Made by a program: the position numbers and the translations under genes | Notes under the pieces: model-generated | Told to the model about the DNA's origin: nothing | Seen by the model: the letters and a program-made list of their open reading frames with translations, nothing else | Database searches by the model: none | Assembly: GCA_025057905.1 (NCBI GenBank) | Contig: JANWUX010000002.1 | Location: 240,064-304,063 of the forward strand | Length of the DNA stretch: 64,000 nucleotides | Source of the DNA: Patescibacteria group bacterium | GTDB taxonomy: Bacteria > Patescibacteriota > Microgenomatia > UBA1406 > GWC2-37-13 | Direction: 5' to 3' | In this document: positions 7,762-15,954 of the stretch, one piece after another | How the letters are laid out: every line of letters starts with the position of its first letter | Position numbering within the stretch: the stretch's first letter is position 1

Positions 7762-8473
7762 GATCAAGCCATATCTCTTTTCCCTAATCAGGGAAAACTT
7801 AACGTACATTATTGGTTTTTTTGTGATCATATTCTTCTTTTTTTTTATTATCTTCATGGGAGCAAGGAAGGTTTTAGATTCATTTAAACAGATTAATAAA
7901 TTACAGGAAGAGGTAAACAGGCTAAAAAATGATAAGATTGCCAATTTGGATCATAAAATCGCCGAAAAAGAAACTCTTGATGACTTGATAAAAACTTTGG
8001 CTCAGTTAATTGTTGAAAAAGAAGATTATTTCTCAATTGTGAAGACTCTGGACATTTTATCAGCCAAGACAGGATTCTACATTTCTAACTACTCAATTGA
8101 CCAAGACAAACTTAAAACTGAGAAGATTAATCTTCAAGTTAGTGGTCTAGGGAGCAGTCAGGATCTTCTAAATTTTCTAAAAGAGTACAATTTTGGAGGT
8201 GGAAGATTAGTAACTTCAGACAACATAGACTACAAATCTGACATTCAGGGGGTGATAAAGATAAATCTTACTTTGTACAATAAAAAAAGAACCAATTCAT
8301 CTGGCCAGAGCGACGCCTCATTTATCAACCAAAGAACTCAAGTTGAAAATCTTAATCAGATTATCTCCGAAATCAGGGAGATAAGATCAAAAATTGAGAC
8401 GAGCACCCACGAGCACAAAGAAGACAACAAAGATAGTATTGGTAACTATGAAAAAAAAGAGCAATCCTTTTAA
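7748..8473 (+). CDS. pilO: Type IV pilus assembly protein PilO
   Basis: A 241-residue inner-membrane protein with one N-terminal helix (about residues 20-38), a coiled coil with Q-I-N-K-L-Q-E-E-V-N-R-L (about 48-60) and a C-terminal ferredoxin-like domain. It would pair with PilN to form the periplasmic ring of the alignment complex. The start is either ATG 7748 or the adjacent ATG 7751. The last ~50 residues are low-complexity Glu/Lys/Ser-rich and extend past the usual domain end. The similarity in sequence is low, as is usual for PilO; the call rests on size, topology and gene order. Confidence 0.8.
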   Translation: MMKIKIKPYLFSLIRENLTYIIGFFVIIFFFFFIIFMGARKVLDSFKQINKLQEEVNRLKNDKIANLDHKIAEKETLDDLIKTLAQLIVEKEDYFSIVKTLDILSAKTGFYISNYSIDQDKLKTEKINLQVSGLGSSQDLLNFLKEYNFGGGRLVTSDNIDYKSDIQGVIKINLTLYNKKRTNSSGQSDASFINQRTQVENLNQIISEIREIRSKIETSTHEHKEDNKDSIGNYEKKEQSF

Positions 8474-8483
8474 CTAGTTTGTT

Positions 8484-8492
8484 TGGTATAAT
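8484..8492 (+). promoter_or_regulatory. Extended -10 promoter for rpmF (near-leaderless)
   Basis: TGGTATAAT, an extended -10 element, ends 8 bases before the ATG of rpmF at 8501. No -35 box is evident, as expected for extended -10 promoters. Transcription would start at the start codon or one or two bases before it. The same nonamer precedes rplS at 36824-36832. Confidence 0.55.
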
Positions 8493-8500
8493 AAACTAAA

Positions 8501-8650
8501 ATGACACCTCTGCCAAAAAGAAAACTCTCCACTCGCCGAATCGGTAAACGAAAGAAGACAAGATTAAAATCACTGCCTAGACTTGTCCTGTGTTCTTTTT
8601 GTTTTAAGCCCAAGATTCCTCATTTTGTTTGCAAAGCTTGCGGCAAGTGA
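8501..8650 (+). CDS. rpmF: 50S ribosomal protein L32
   Basis: A 49-residue basic protein. It starts M-T-P-L-P-K-R-K, as L32 proteins do (x-P-K-R-K), and ends with a zinc ribbon: C-S-F-C, then P-H-F-V-C-K-A-C-G-K, giving two C-x2-C pairs. It belongs to the large ribosomal subunit. The four-Cys form implies zinc dependence. It stands 6 bases before nusB in a ribosome/RNA-processing cluster with rnc and rpsP, and has its own near-leaderless promoter. Confidence 0.92.
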   Translation: MTPLPKRKLSTRRIGKRKKTRLKSLPRLVLCSFCFKPKIPHFVCKACGK

Positions 8651-8656
8651 CTATAA

Positions 8657-9007
8657 ATGGATCCTCGACACAAGAGACGAATCAAGATTGTCCAAGAGCT
8701 TTACCAAAATGAGTTTTTTCCTCAAAAAAAACTTTCGAAAAAAACAAAAGAAATCCTTACCTTCGAAAAAAAAATTGTTAAGATCATTGAAAAATACATA
8801 CTTAGGAAATCAATTGAAAGTGTTTCCAAAATTGATATCGCCATTCTTAAGCTGGCAATTTTTGAGCTTCTGATTGAAAAAAAGGAGCCGGTGAAAGTGA
8901 TTATTAATGAGGCTGTTGAACTTGGGAAGGAATTTGGCGGTGAAAAATCCTATGCTTTTATTAACGCGATCTTGGGAAAGGTTGTTGCCAATCAGAGAGA
9001 GATATGA
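8657..9007 (+). CDS. nusB: Transcription antitermination protein NusB
   Basis: A 116-residue all-helical RNA-binding protein that, with NusE (S10), binds boxA in rRNA leaders and supports antitermination. Visible family features are the N-terminal R-R-I-K-I-V-Q-E-L-Y (equivalent to the R-R-x-A-x-Q-x-L-Y helix), I-D-I-A-I-L-K-L-A-I-F-E-L near residues 57-69, and P-V-K-V-I-I-N-E-A-V-E-L-G-K-E-F-G, the most conserved NusB segment. It overlaps rnc by 4 bases, so translation is probably coupled. It is shorter than E. coli NusB (139 residues) but within the family range. Confidence 0.92.
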   Translation: MDPRHKRRIKIVQELYQNEFFPQKKLSKKTKEILTFEKKIVKIIEKYILRKSIESVSKIDIAILKLAIFELLIEKKEPVKVIINEAVELGKEFGGEKSYAFINAILGKVVANQREI

Positions 9008-9690
9008 AAAATTACCAACATTTTCAGGAAAAGATAAACTATAATTTTAAAGACACCCTTCTTCTGAGAAACGTTTTTGTTCATCGATCTTATCTTAATG
9101 AAAGGAAGAATTTTCCTCTGCCTTCTAATGAAAGATTAGAGTTCTTAGGGGATAGTGTTCTTTCTCTTGTTATTTCTCTTTATCTTTTTAAGAATTATCC
9201 CTGCCTTTGTGAGGGCGATTATAGTAGAATTAAAAGCCTGCTAGTAAAAGCTGAAACTCTTGCTGAGATTGCTCTTTCGTTTAATGTAGACAAATTGCTT
9301 CTTCTATCTAAAGGTGAGGAAAAGATGAATGGTCGAAAGAATAAAAACATTCTTGCCGACTCTCTTGAAGCTTTAATTGGAGCCGTTTTTCTGGATTCAA
9401 ACTTTGAAGAAAGTTATCGTTGGGTAACTAACTTTCTTTTTAAAGACAAGCTTGAAAAAATTATCAAAAACCAAGATTATCAATCATTTAAAAGTCGTCT
9501 TCAAGAGAAAGTTCAGGCTAAATATAAAACATTGCCTGAGTACCAAGTCTTGAAAGAGGTTGGCCCAGAGCACCAGAAAGTTTTTCGAGTCGGTGTTTTT
9601 ATAAAAGGAAAGAAATATGCTGAGGGATCAGGTCGGTCAAAGAAAGAGGCCGAAGAGGAAGCGGCTAAAAATGCTTTTGTAAATTTATAA
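9004..9690 (+). CDS. rnc: Ribonuclease III
   Basis: An endonuclease that cuts double-stranded RNA, mainly rRNA precursors. The 228-residue protein has the catalytic domain with signature N-E-R-L-E-F-L-G-D-S-V-L (about residues 41-52) and the second metal-binding region L-A-D-S-L-E-A-L-I-G-A-V-F-L-D near 119-133, followed by a dsRNA-binding domain (about 155-228) ending in the K-K-E-A-E-E-E-A-A-K-N-A helix. All acidic catalytic residues are present. The 23S gene in this window is bordered by a 16-bp complementary stem that would be its natural substrate. Confidence 0.95.
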   Translation: MKNYQHFQEKINYNFKDTLLLRNVFVHRSYLNERKNFPLPSNERLEFLGDSVLSLVISLYLFKNYPCLCEGDYSRIKSLLVKAETLAEIALSFNVDKLLLLSKGEEKMNGRKNKNILADSLEALIGAVFLDSNFEESYRWVTNFLFKDKLEKIIKNQDYQSFKSRLQEKVQAKYKTLPEYQVLKEVGPEHQKVFRVGVFIKGKKYAEGSGRSKKEAEEEAAKNAFVNL

Positions 9691-9711
9691 TGGATGTGTT
9701 ATTATTTTATA

Positions 9712-9963
9712 ATGGCAACTGCGATTCGGCTATTTCGAGTTGGAAAAAAAAATCAACCTTACTATCGAATCGTCGTTAGCAACAAAAGATCAAAAGCTAA
9801 TGGCAAATACATTGAGGTAATTGGCAAATATAATCCCCTTGTTGATCCCCCTCTTATTGAGATAAATAAAGAAAGATTCAATTATTGGTTTGAATGTGGC
9901 GCTGTTTTTTCTGAAGGTGTAAGAAAACTCTTGAAAAACAAAAAAAATCTCTTCAAAAAGTAA
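9712..9963 (+). CDS. rpsP: 30S ribosomal protein S16
   Basis: An 83-residue small-subunit protein. The start at ATG 9712 gives M-A-T-A-I-R-L-F-R-V-G-K-K-N-Q-P-Y-Y-R-I-V-V, the standard S16 N-terminus; an in-frame ATG at 9694 would add six non-conserved residues. Y-N-P-L near residue 40 is also conserved. The C-terminus is short and Lys-rich. TATAAT overlaps the start codon region (9709-9714), too close to serve this start, so the gene is probably read from the rpmF-nusB-rnc transcript. It converges with recG at a distance of 7 bases. Confidence 0.93.
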   Translation: MATAIRLFRVGKKNQPYYRIVVSNKRSKANGKYIEVIGKYNPLVDPPLIEINKERFNYWFECGAVFSEGVRKLLKNKKNLFKK

Positions 9964-9970
9964 TCAGATT

Positions 9971-12046
9971 TTAGTTTGGAGAAATTTTTTGAATCTCAAG
10001 ACTAGAAATTCTCCTTACAAGCGATGGAAATTTTTGGAGAAGGTTATTACTTATAAAAAAATAAACTGTTTTTTTTGTTTTTTCGATAAGTCTCAGATCT
10101 GAAAATGAGGCAATTTTTAACTCAAAAAAACCATGCTGGCGTGTTCCATATATCTCTCCTGGACCTCTAAGCTCAAGATCTTTTTGAGCAAGAATGGCTC
10201 CGTTGTTTATTCGGGTGATAATTTTTAATCTATCAATAGCGCTCTTAGTTTCCTTGTCGCAAAAAAGAAAGCAGTAAGATTGCTTGCTTCCCCGACCAAC
10301 TCGACCTCTAAGCTGGTGAAGCTGTGCCAAACCAAATCTCTCGGCAGCCTCGATTATGATAATCGTTGCTTCAGGTATATCAATGCCTACCTCAACAACT
10401 GGTGTTGTCACTAAGATATCAAACTCATGATTGGAGAATTTTTTCATCACTATCTCTTTTTCTTTTTGTTTCATTTTTCCATGAAGAAGGACAAGTTTGA
10501 ATTCTGAAAAGATTCTGGAGAGATTTTCGTATTCTTTTTTGGCAGCTTTAACCGATTTCATTGTCTCTTTATCTGATTGATCGATCAAGGGACAGATAAC
10601 AAACACCTGAGCTTTCTCATCTTTTATTTTTCTCTTGATCCACTCATAGCAATCTTTTCTTTTTGTTGGAGGGATGTAATAGGTTTTAACGGGTAGACGA
10701 TTTTCAGGCATTTTTTCGATAAAAGAAAAATCCAGCTCGCCGTAAAGAGTGAGAGCCACCGTTCGGGGGATAGGTGTGGCTGTCATTGTTAGAAGATGTG
10801 GATTGAGACCCTTTTTCTTTAACTCGGCTCTTTGTTTAACTCCAAAACGGTGTTGTTCATCAATGATTACCAATCCTACTCGATCATAACTTTTTTTCCG
10901 GGAGATTAAAGCCTGGGTACCAATGATAATATCACTCTCGAAAATCTTCTTTTCGAGATCTTCTTTTGATCCTGGAGTATCGATTTCACTGATGAGTTTA
11001 TGATTTCTTGAGATGAGTGAGATTTTTGGCCGATAATCTTGATCAATCGTTGAAAAAAGACGAATAAAAGTTTGATAATGTTGCTGAGCTAGGATTTCTG
11101 TTGGTGCCATGAGAAGGGTTCTGAAGTGATTAAGATAAACAAAGTAGGCAGCGAGGATTGCAACCACTGTCTTACCACTACCAACGTCGCCTTGAAGTAG
11201 TCGGTTCATTGAAGATGTTTTTTGTAAATCACTTAAGATTTCCTCCCAAACTTTTCTTTGGTCGCTAGTGAGTCTAAAAGGAAGTTGGTTGATGAATTGA
11301 CAAATTATTTTTTCAATCTCAGGCAACAAATAGAGACGATAGTCAAGTTTCTCTTTCTGCCAGCTTTTTCGAACGAGAGTTGAAGAGAGTTGAATAATAA
11401 AAAGCTCGTCAAAGGCAAGTCTTTCTCTTGCTTGAGCTATTTCTTTTTTTGTGCTGGGAAAATGTATTTTTTGATATGCTTCTTTTTCGCCTATCAAATG
11501 ATTAATTTTTCTTACTTCTTCGGGAAGAATTTCGCCGATTTCTACACTTTCAAGAGCGATTTTGATTTTCTCTCTGATGGTTCTAGAAGAAAGACCCTTT
11601 TTTTCGACATAGATTGGGACAATTCTGCCTGTATGAATTGTCGGTTTACCAATTTCGTACTCAGTCGGTAGAAAAATTATTTTATTGGCTTTGATTTCTA
11701 CTCCACCAGAGAAGCTGACGATTAGGTTTTTTTTGATCATGGTTAACAGAAAGGATTGATTATAGAAAATTGCTTCTACTTGACCAGTATCATCTGTGAC
11801 TAAAAATTTTTGGATCTTAAGACCTGATTGAGAGATTATTTGTTGACTATCGACAACTTTGCCAACGATGGTTACTTTTTCTCCTGGTTGAAGAAGATTA
11901 ATAGTTGAAATGACTGAATAATCTTGGTAGCGGAAGGGGAAATAATTAAGTAACTCAAAGTAAGTTTTTATCCCGAGCGTCTTTAATTTTCTAATAGTTG
12001 AAAGGCTTGTTCTTGGCAAGTTTTCGATTTTTTGGTCTTGTTCCAT
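9971..12046 (-). CDS. recG: ATP-dependent DNA helicase RecG
   Basis: A 691-residue superfamily 2 helicase that remodels stalled forks and Holliday junctions. The N-terminal wedge/OB-fold has G-E-K-V-T-I-V-G-K-V (about 54-63). Helicase motifs are intact: Walker A G-D-V-G-S-G-K-T, motif II D-E-Q-H-R-F-G, motif III T-A-T-P-I-P-R-T, and motif VI Q-L-R-G-R-V-G-R-G. Length is normal (about 690). RuvA, RuvB and RuvC are also in this window, so all the classical branch-migration enzymes are present. A small hydrophobic reading frame lies 12 bases upstream. Confidence 0.96.
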   Translation of the reverse strand: MEQDQKIENLPRTSLSTIRKLKTLGIKTYFELLNYFPFRYQDYSVISTINLLQPGEKVTIVGKVVDSQQIISQSGLKIQKFLVTDDTGQVEAIFYNQSFLLTMIKKNLIVSFSGGVEIKANKIIFLPTEYEIGKPTIHTGRIVPIYVEKKGLSSRTIREKIKIALESVEIGEILPEEVRKINHLIGEKEAYQKIHFPSTKKEIAQARERLAFDELFIIQLSSTLVRKSWQKEKLDYRLYLLPEIEKIICQFINQLPFRLTSDQRKVWEEILSDLQKTSSMNRLLQGDVGSGKTVVAILAAYFVYLNHFRTLLMAPTEILAQQHYQTFIRLFSTIDQDYRPKISLISRNHKLISEIDTPGSKEDLEKKIFESDIIIGTQALISRKKSYDRVGLVIIDEQHRFGVKQRAELKKKGLNPHLLTMTATPIPRTVALTLYGELDFSFIEKMPENRLPVKTYYIPPTKRKDCYEWIKRKIKDEKAQVFVICPLIDQSDKETMKSVKAAKKEYENLSRIFSEFKLVLLHGKMKQKEKEIVMKKFSNHEFDILVTTPVVEVGIDIPEATIIIIEAAERFGLAQLHQLRGRVGRGSKQSYCFLFCDKETKSAIDRLKIITRINNGAILAQKDLELRGPGEIYGTRQHGFFELKIASFSDLRLIEKTKKTVYFFISNNLLQKFPSLVRRISSLEIQKISPN

Positions 12047-12058
12047 CGAGTGATGGTT

Positions 12059-12169
12059 TTAGACAATAAAAAAAGACAAGATCGATGAAATTAAAAAAAC
12101 CATTAGGAGAAAAAAAACGATTATCTTCACCACGAGATCTTTTTTTGTCCTAAAAAAAAGAAACCTCAT
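12059..12169 (-). CDS. Possible 36-residue single-span membrane peptide
   Basis: An ATG at 12169 opens 36 codons: M-R-F-L-F-F-R-T-K-K-D-L-V-V-K followed by about 20 hydrophobic residues and TAA at 12059. The basic N-terminus and a single hydrophobic helix are consistent with an inner-membrane micropeptide. It sits 12 bases upstream of recG on the same strand and fills most of the otherwise empty space before the penicillin-binding protein gene. A reading frame this short in T-rich DNA can arise by chance, so existence as a gene is uncertain. Confidence 0.3.
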   Translation of the reverse strand: MRFLFFRTKKDLVVKIIVFFLLMVFLISSILSFFIV

Positions 12170-12226
12170 CTTGCAAGTTAATTATATCAACAAACAAAAA
12201 GGACTTTTTGATAATATTTTTTTTAA

Positions 12227-14788
12227 ATGAGATACCTATCAAGACCGTCGGCACTGAAAAAGAGAAACCTCCGATACAAATTGATCCCCTCCTTTCTGAT
12301 TATCTCTCTTTCTTCAATTTTAGTCTTTTTGATTTTTCTGTTTGTAGTTTTTGCTTGGTATGCGAAAGATCTTCCTTCTCCATCAAAACTGTCATCAAGA
12401 AAGAGCTATTCGACTATTTTTCTTGATCGTCACGGCCAAGTTTTGTACGAAATGTATCAGGAAAAAAACCAAATTCCGGTATCTTTGGCTGACGTTCCCG
12501 ATCATCTCAGAAATGCGACCATCGCCATCGAGGACAAGAATTTTTACCAACACAGCGGCATCTCAGAACTAGGCATGATAAGGGCGATAATTAACACGTT
12601 TCTTGGTCGCGGTCTTCAGGGAGGTTCAACCATAACTCAGCAGTTGATAAAGAACGTATTGTTGACACCAGAGAGAAGTCTATCCAGAAAGATCAAGGAA
12701 ATAATTCTTGCCTATGAGGTCGAGCGTCGCTATACTAAAGATGAAATTTTGATGATGTATCTCAATGAATCACCTTATGGAGGCACTTTTTGGGGAGTTG
12801 CTTCTGCCTCAAAGGGTTACTTTGGAAAGGAAGTAAAGAATCTAACCCTTCTTGAGTCAGCCATTCTTGCAGGTTTACCTCAGGCTCCCTCAGTCTATTC
12901 ACCATTTGTTGGAAAAAATGATGTTTGGAAACAGAGAACTAAAGATGTCTTAAGAAGAATGAGAGAAGATGGTCATATTACAAAACAAGAGGAAGACAGA
13001 GCTCTTCAAGAGCTAAAAAATTACCGTTTTGCTTCGTCGCCCAAAATAACTATTTATGCTCCTCATTTTGTATTTTACGTCAAAGAAATCATAGAGAAAG
13101 AATACGGCTCGGCTTTAATCAATCAGGGTGCTAAGATAAAAACGACTCTTGATCTTTCAGTTCAAAGATTAGCGGAAAAAATTGTTAAAGAAGAGATTAC
13201 TAAGCTGAAAAAATTTAATGTCACCAATGGGGCCGTCATAGTTCTTGACTCAAAGACAGGAGAGATTTTGGCCATGGTTGGCTCTTATGATTTTAACGAT
13301 GAAAAATACGGTAAATTCAACGCTGCTCTTGGTTTAAGACAACCAGGATCAACGGTCAAACCAATCACTTATGCGGTTGCTTTTGAGAAGGGTTTTACCC
13401 CAGCAACCGTTCTTATGGATGTAAAGACAGAGTTTAGCACTGGATCGCCCTCTGATCAGCCATACACACCTGTAAACTACGATCAGAAGTTCCGAGGTCC
13501 GGTACAGGTTCGCTTTGCCCTCGGTAACTCAATAAATGTTCCAGCGGTTAAGATGCTGGCAATCATTGGTCTTAAAGATTTCATGCAGAAGGCTTATGAA
13601 ATGGGACTGACACAGTTTGATCCAAATAGTCAAAACCTGAAGCGATTCGGCCTGTCATTAACTCTTGGTGGTGGCGAAACTACCTTACTTGATTTAACTC
13701 GCTCTTTTTCAGTTTTTGCTGATGGTGGTCAAAAGAAAGAGATCAGTTCGATTCTTGAGATTACTGATTTCAGTGGTAAGACAATTTTTAAGCTAGTAAA
13801 AACCAGAAAAAAACAAGTTATTTCACCAGAGGTGGCGTTTCTTATTTCTCATATTCTTTCGGACAATAACGCTAGGCTTGAAGTTTTTGGACCAAATTCG
13901 TATCTCAATATCTCCGGTAAAGTTGTCGCTGTCAAAACTGGCACCACCGATGACAAAAGAGATAACTGGGCAATTGGTTACACAAAAGCAATCACTGTTG
14001 GAGTTTGGGTTGGTAATAATGACAATTCAAAAATGGATCCTCGAATTGCTTCAGGCGCCACCGGTGCTTCACCAATTTTTCATAAATTAATGAAAGAACT
14101 TCTAAAAAAATACCCAGATGGAATCATGAATAAACCAGAAAAAATAAAGGCTGTTGAGATAGATGCCTTTCTTGGTGGATTACCAAAGGTGGGATTTCCT
14201 ACACGAATCGAGTACTTTATCGAGGGAACCGAACCAAAAGATATCTCGCCTTATTACAAAAAGTTAAAAATTTCAAAAAATACCGGAAGGCTTGCTAATG
14301 AGATAGAGATAAAAAACAGAAATTATGAAGAGAGAGAGTTCATTGTGATCACGGAGAATGATCCCATCTCTATGGATGGGCGAAACCGCTGGCAGGAAGG
14401 TATTGATAGCTGGGCAAGAGAACAAGAAGACAGCCGTTTCAGGCCACCAACGGAAACCTCAGATCACGCCTCAGAAGAGATCATTGTTTCGATCAAGAAT
14501 CCTCAAGATAGAATGACTCTCTCATCTAATAATCTTGAAATTAGGGCAAAAATTACTAGCGTTACCCGAATAAAAAACATCCTTATCAAGATCAACGATC
14601 AGGAGATTAAATCAATTAATCAAGATACAGACGAGATCAGGGAACTGATAAGTCTTCCTGACGGCCTTTATGTCCTCAAAGTAGTGGCTACTAACGAAAA
14701 AGAGAAGACGGGTCAGTCAACCGTTAGGTTTGGCATAAACCGTCTTTGGGAAGAGAAAGAGTCAACTCCAACTTCTCAACCTCAATAA
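12227..14788 (+). CDS. Class A penicillin-binding protein (PBP1A-like)
   Basis: A bifunctional peptidoglycan synthase of 853 residues anchored by one membrane helix (about 23-46). The GT51 glycosyltransferase domain has I-E-D-K-N-F-Y with catalytic Glu near 102, and G-G-S-T-I-T-Q-Q. The transpeptidase domain has S-T-V-K near 375 (acylated Ser), S-I-N near 434, and K-T-G-T near 568. After the catalytic domain a C-terminal extension (about 750-845) looks like an Ig-type beta domain, seen in other PBPs from small genomes. A GATAAT hexamer 11 bases before the ATG may be the promoter. It is convergent with rplT. Confidence 0.95.
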   Translation: MRYLSRPSALKKRNLRYKLIPSFLIISLSSILVFLIFLFVVFAWYAKDLPSPSKLSSRKSYSTIFLDRHGQVLYEMYQEKNQIPVSLADVPDHLRNATIAIEDKNFYQHSGISELGMIRAIINTFLGRGLQGGSTITQQLIKNVLLTPERSLSRKIKEIILAYEVERRYTKDEILMMYLNESPYGGTFWGVASASKGYFGKEVKNLTLLESAILAGLPQAPSVYSPFVGKNDVWKQRTKDVLRRMREDGHITKQEEDRALQELKNYRFASSPKITIYAPHFVFYVKEIIEKEYGSALINQGAKIKTTLDLSVQRLAEKIVKEEITKLKKFNVTNGAVIVLDSKTGEILAMVGSYDFNDEKYGKFNAALGLRQPGSTVKPITYAVAFEKGFTPATVLMDVKTEFSTGSPSDQPYTPVNYDQKFRGPVQVRFALGNSINVPAVKMLAIIGLKDFMQKAYEMGLTQFDPNSQNLKRFGLSLTLGGGETTLLDLTRSFSVFADGGQKKEISSILEITDFSGKTIFKLVKTRKKQVISPEVAFLISHILSDNNARLEVFGPNSYLNISGKVVAVKTGTTDDKRDNWAIGYTKAITVGVWVGNNDNSKMDPRIASGATGASPIFHKLMKELLKKYPDGIMNKPEKIKAVEIDAFLGGLPKVGFPTRIEYFIEGTEPKDISPYYKKLKISKNTGRLANEIEIKNRNYEEREFIVITENDPISMDGRNRWQEGIDSWAREQEDSRFRPPTETSDHASEEIIVSIKNPQDRMTLSSNNLEIRAKITSVTRIKNILIKINDQEIKSINQDTDEIRELISLPDGLYVLKVVATNEKEKTGQSTVRFGINRLWEEKESTPTSQPQ

Positions 14789-14809
14789 AAATCAGAATTA
14801 TAGATCAAA

Positions 14810-15166
14810 TCAAGCACTTGTCTGCTTTGTTTTTTCAACAAATTTTTTGAATATTTGAGGAAAATCAACGGCGATCTTTGAAAGAATTTTTCGGTCAACT
14901 TCAATTTTATTTTTTTTGAGGTTTTGAATGAATTGGGAGTATTTCATACCTAAAGTTCTTAAAGCGGCGTTGATGCGGATTATCCACAATTGTCTAAATT
15001 CTCTTTTTTTTCTTTTTCGACCGGCAAAGGCGTATTCTCCTGCATGAAGAACGGCTTCCATGGCTTTCTTGAACTGTTTATGACGGCTCATCCAATAACC
15101 TTTGGCCAATTTGAGGATTTTTTTATGTCTTTTTCTTGTTTGGACTCCTGGTTTGACTCGTGTCAT
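14810..15166 (-). CDS. rplT: 50S ribosomal protein L20
   Basis: A 118-residue basic protein required for early large-subunit assembly. It opens M-T-R-V-K-P-G-V-Q-T-R-K-R-H-K-K-I-L-K and contains K-G-Y-W and R-Q-L-W-I-I-R-I-N-A-A-L-R, conserved L20 segments. It is the last gene of thrS-infC-rpmI-rplT, two bases after rpmI. In other bacteria L20 represses this operon by binding its mRNA; no such site was examined here. Length is normal. Confidence 0.95.
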   Translation of the reverse strand: MTRVKPGVQTRKRHKKILKLAKGYWMSRHKQFKKAMEAVLHAGEYAFAGRKRKKREFRQLWIIRINAALRTLGMKYSQFIQNLKKNKIEVDRKILSKIAVDFPQIFKKFVEKTKQTSA

Positions 15167-15168
15167 TT

Positions 15169-15375
15169 TTACTTTTGGACTATCATTTTTAACAATTTCT
15201 TTTTAAAGGTTCCTAGCACTTCTTTAAGTTTTTTAACTCTTCTCAACCAGCGCTTGCTTTTTTTACTTCTTAGATGGCGAAATCCTTGCGACCGGTGAAG
15301 GACCTTGCCAGCTGAAGTAATCTTGAATCTCTTGACCGCTGATTTTCTGGTTTTTTGTTTCTGTTTTTTTGCCAT
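15169..15375 (-). CDS. rpmI: 50S ribosomal protein L35
   Basis: A 68-residue basic protein. The start at ATG 15375 gives M-A-K-K-Q-K-Q-K-T-R-K-S-A-V-K-R-F, matching the L35 N-terminus (K-T-x-x-x-A-x-K-R-F); five upstream codons in frame are not conserved. H-R-S-Q-G-F-R-H-L is the L35 central motif. A TATAAT box lies six bases before the ATG (15382-15387), so L35 and L20 can be made from a separate near-leaderless transcript within the thrS operon. Confidence 0.93.
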   Translation of the reverse strand: MAKKQKQKTRKSAVKRFKITSAGKVLHRSQGFRHLRSKKSKRWLRRVKKLKEVLGTFKKKLLKMIVQK

Positions 15376-15381
15376 TTTCTT

Positions 15382-15387
15382 ATTATA
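15382..15387 (-). promoter_or_regulatory. Internal promoter (-10 box) for rpmI-rplT
   Basis: TATAAT on the minus strand, ending 6 bases before the rpmI ATG. No good -35 box is seen at the usual distance. The spacing equals that of ruvA and ppsA and predicts a leaderless rpmI-rplT mRNA. Confidence 0.5.
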
Positions 15388-15417
15388 CAAAAAAAGAGTT
15401 GATTAATACGGTTTATT

Positions 15418-15954
15418 TTACTTCTTTCTTATAACAATCGCTCTCAGTACCCTCCCCTCAAGCCGGGGCGGTTTTGAAATGTTAATATCACCGATTGAGT
15501 TAATAAATCTATTTATCAACTCAAACGCCATATCTTTCTTATCGATCTCTCTTCCTCTTAAAATGAGATTGATTCTCAATTGATGGCCGTTTCTGAGAAA
15601 TTCTTTCCCTCTTTTGACTAATCTTTCAAAGTCAGCTTGTCCGATAAAAAGATTAAAGTTTATGTCCTTAGTGACTCCTTTTTTTGTGCCTTTTTTTGAT
15701 TCTTTGGCTTTTTTTTCCTCTTGATAAACAAATTTATTAAAATCGATTATTTTAGCCACCGGTGGCTGAGCATTTCGAGCCACAAGCACTAGATCGAGAT
15801 TTTGCTCCTGAGCTATTTTTAGAGCCTCTTTTTTTGATAAAATTCCCAACTGATTGCCTTTATCGTTGATAACTCTCAATGTTGGTGATTTTATTTGCCA
15901 GTTTATTTCGTAGAGTTTTTTTAGGTAAGATTTATGGCTAGAGGAAGCTTTCAA
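15418..15954 (-). CDS. infC: Translation initiation factor IF-3
   Basis: A 178-residue factor that binds the 30S subunit and checks start-codon pairing. The N-terminal domain (about 15-85) carries Y-E-I-N-W-Q-I-K-S-P-T-L-R-V-I and K-E-A-L-K-I-A; the linker is Lys-rich, and the C-terminal domain (about 95-178) has I-N-L-I-L-R-G-R-E. The likely start is TTG at 15954, inside the last codons of thrS (17-base overlap). No ATG precedes the conserved region, and the family is known for rare start codons (AUU in E. coli), used for self-control. Confidence 0.92.
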   Translation of the reverse strand: MKASSSHKSYLKKLYEINWQIKSPTLRVINDKGNQLGILSKKEALKIAQEQNLDLVLVARNAQPPVAKIIDFNKFVYQEEKKAKESKKGTKKGVTKDINFNLFIGQADFERLVKRGKEFLRNGHQLRINLILRGREIDKKDMAFELINRFINSIGDINISKPPRLEGRVLRAIVIRKK

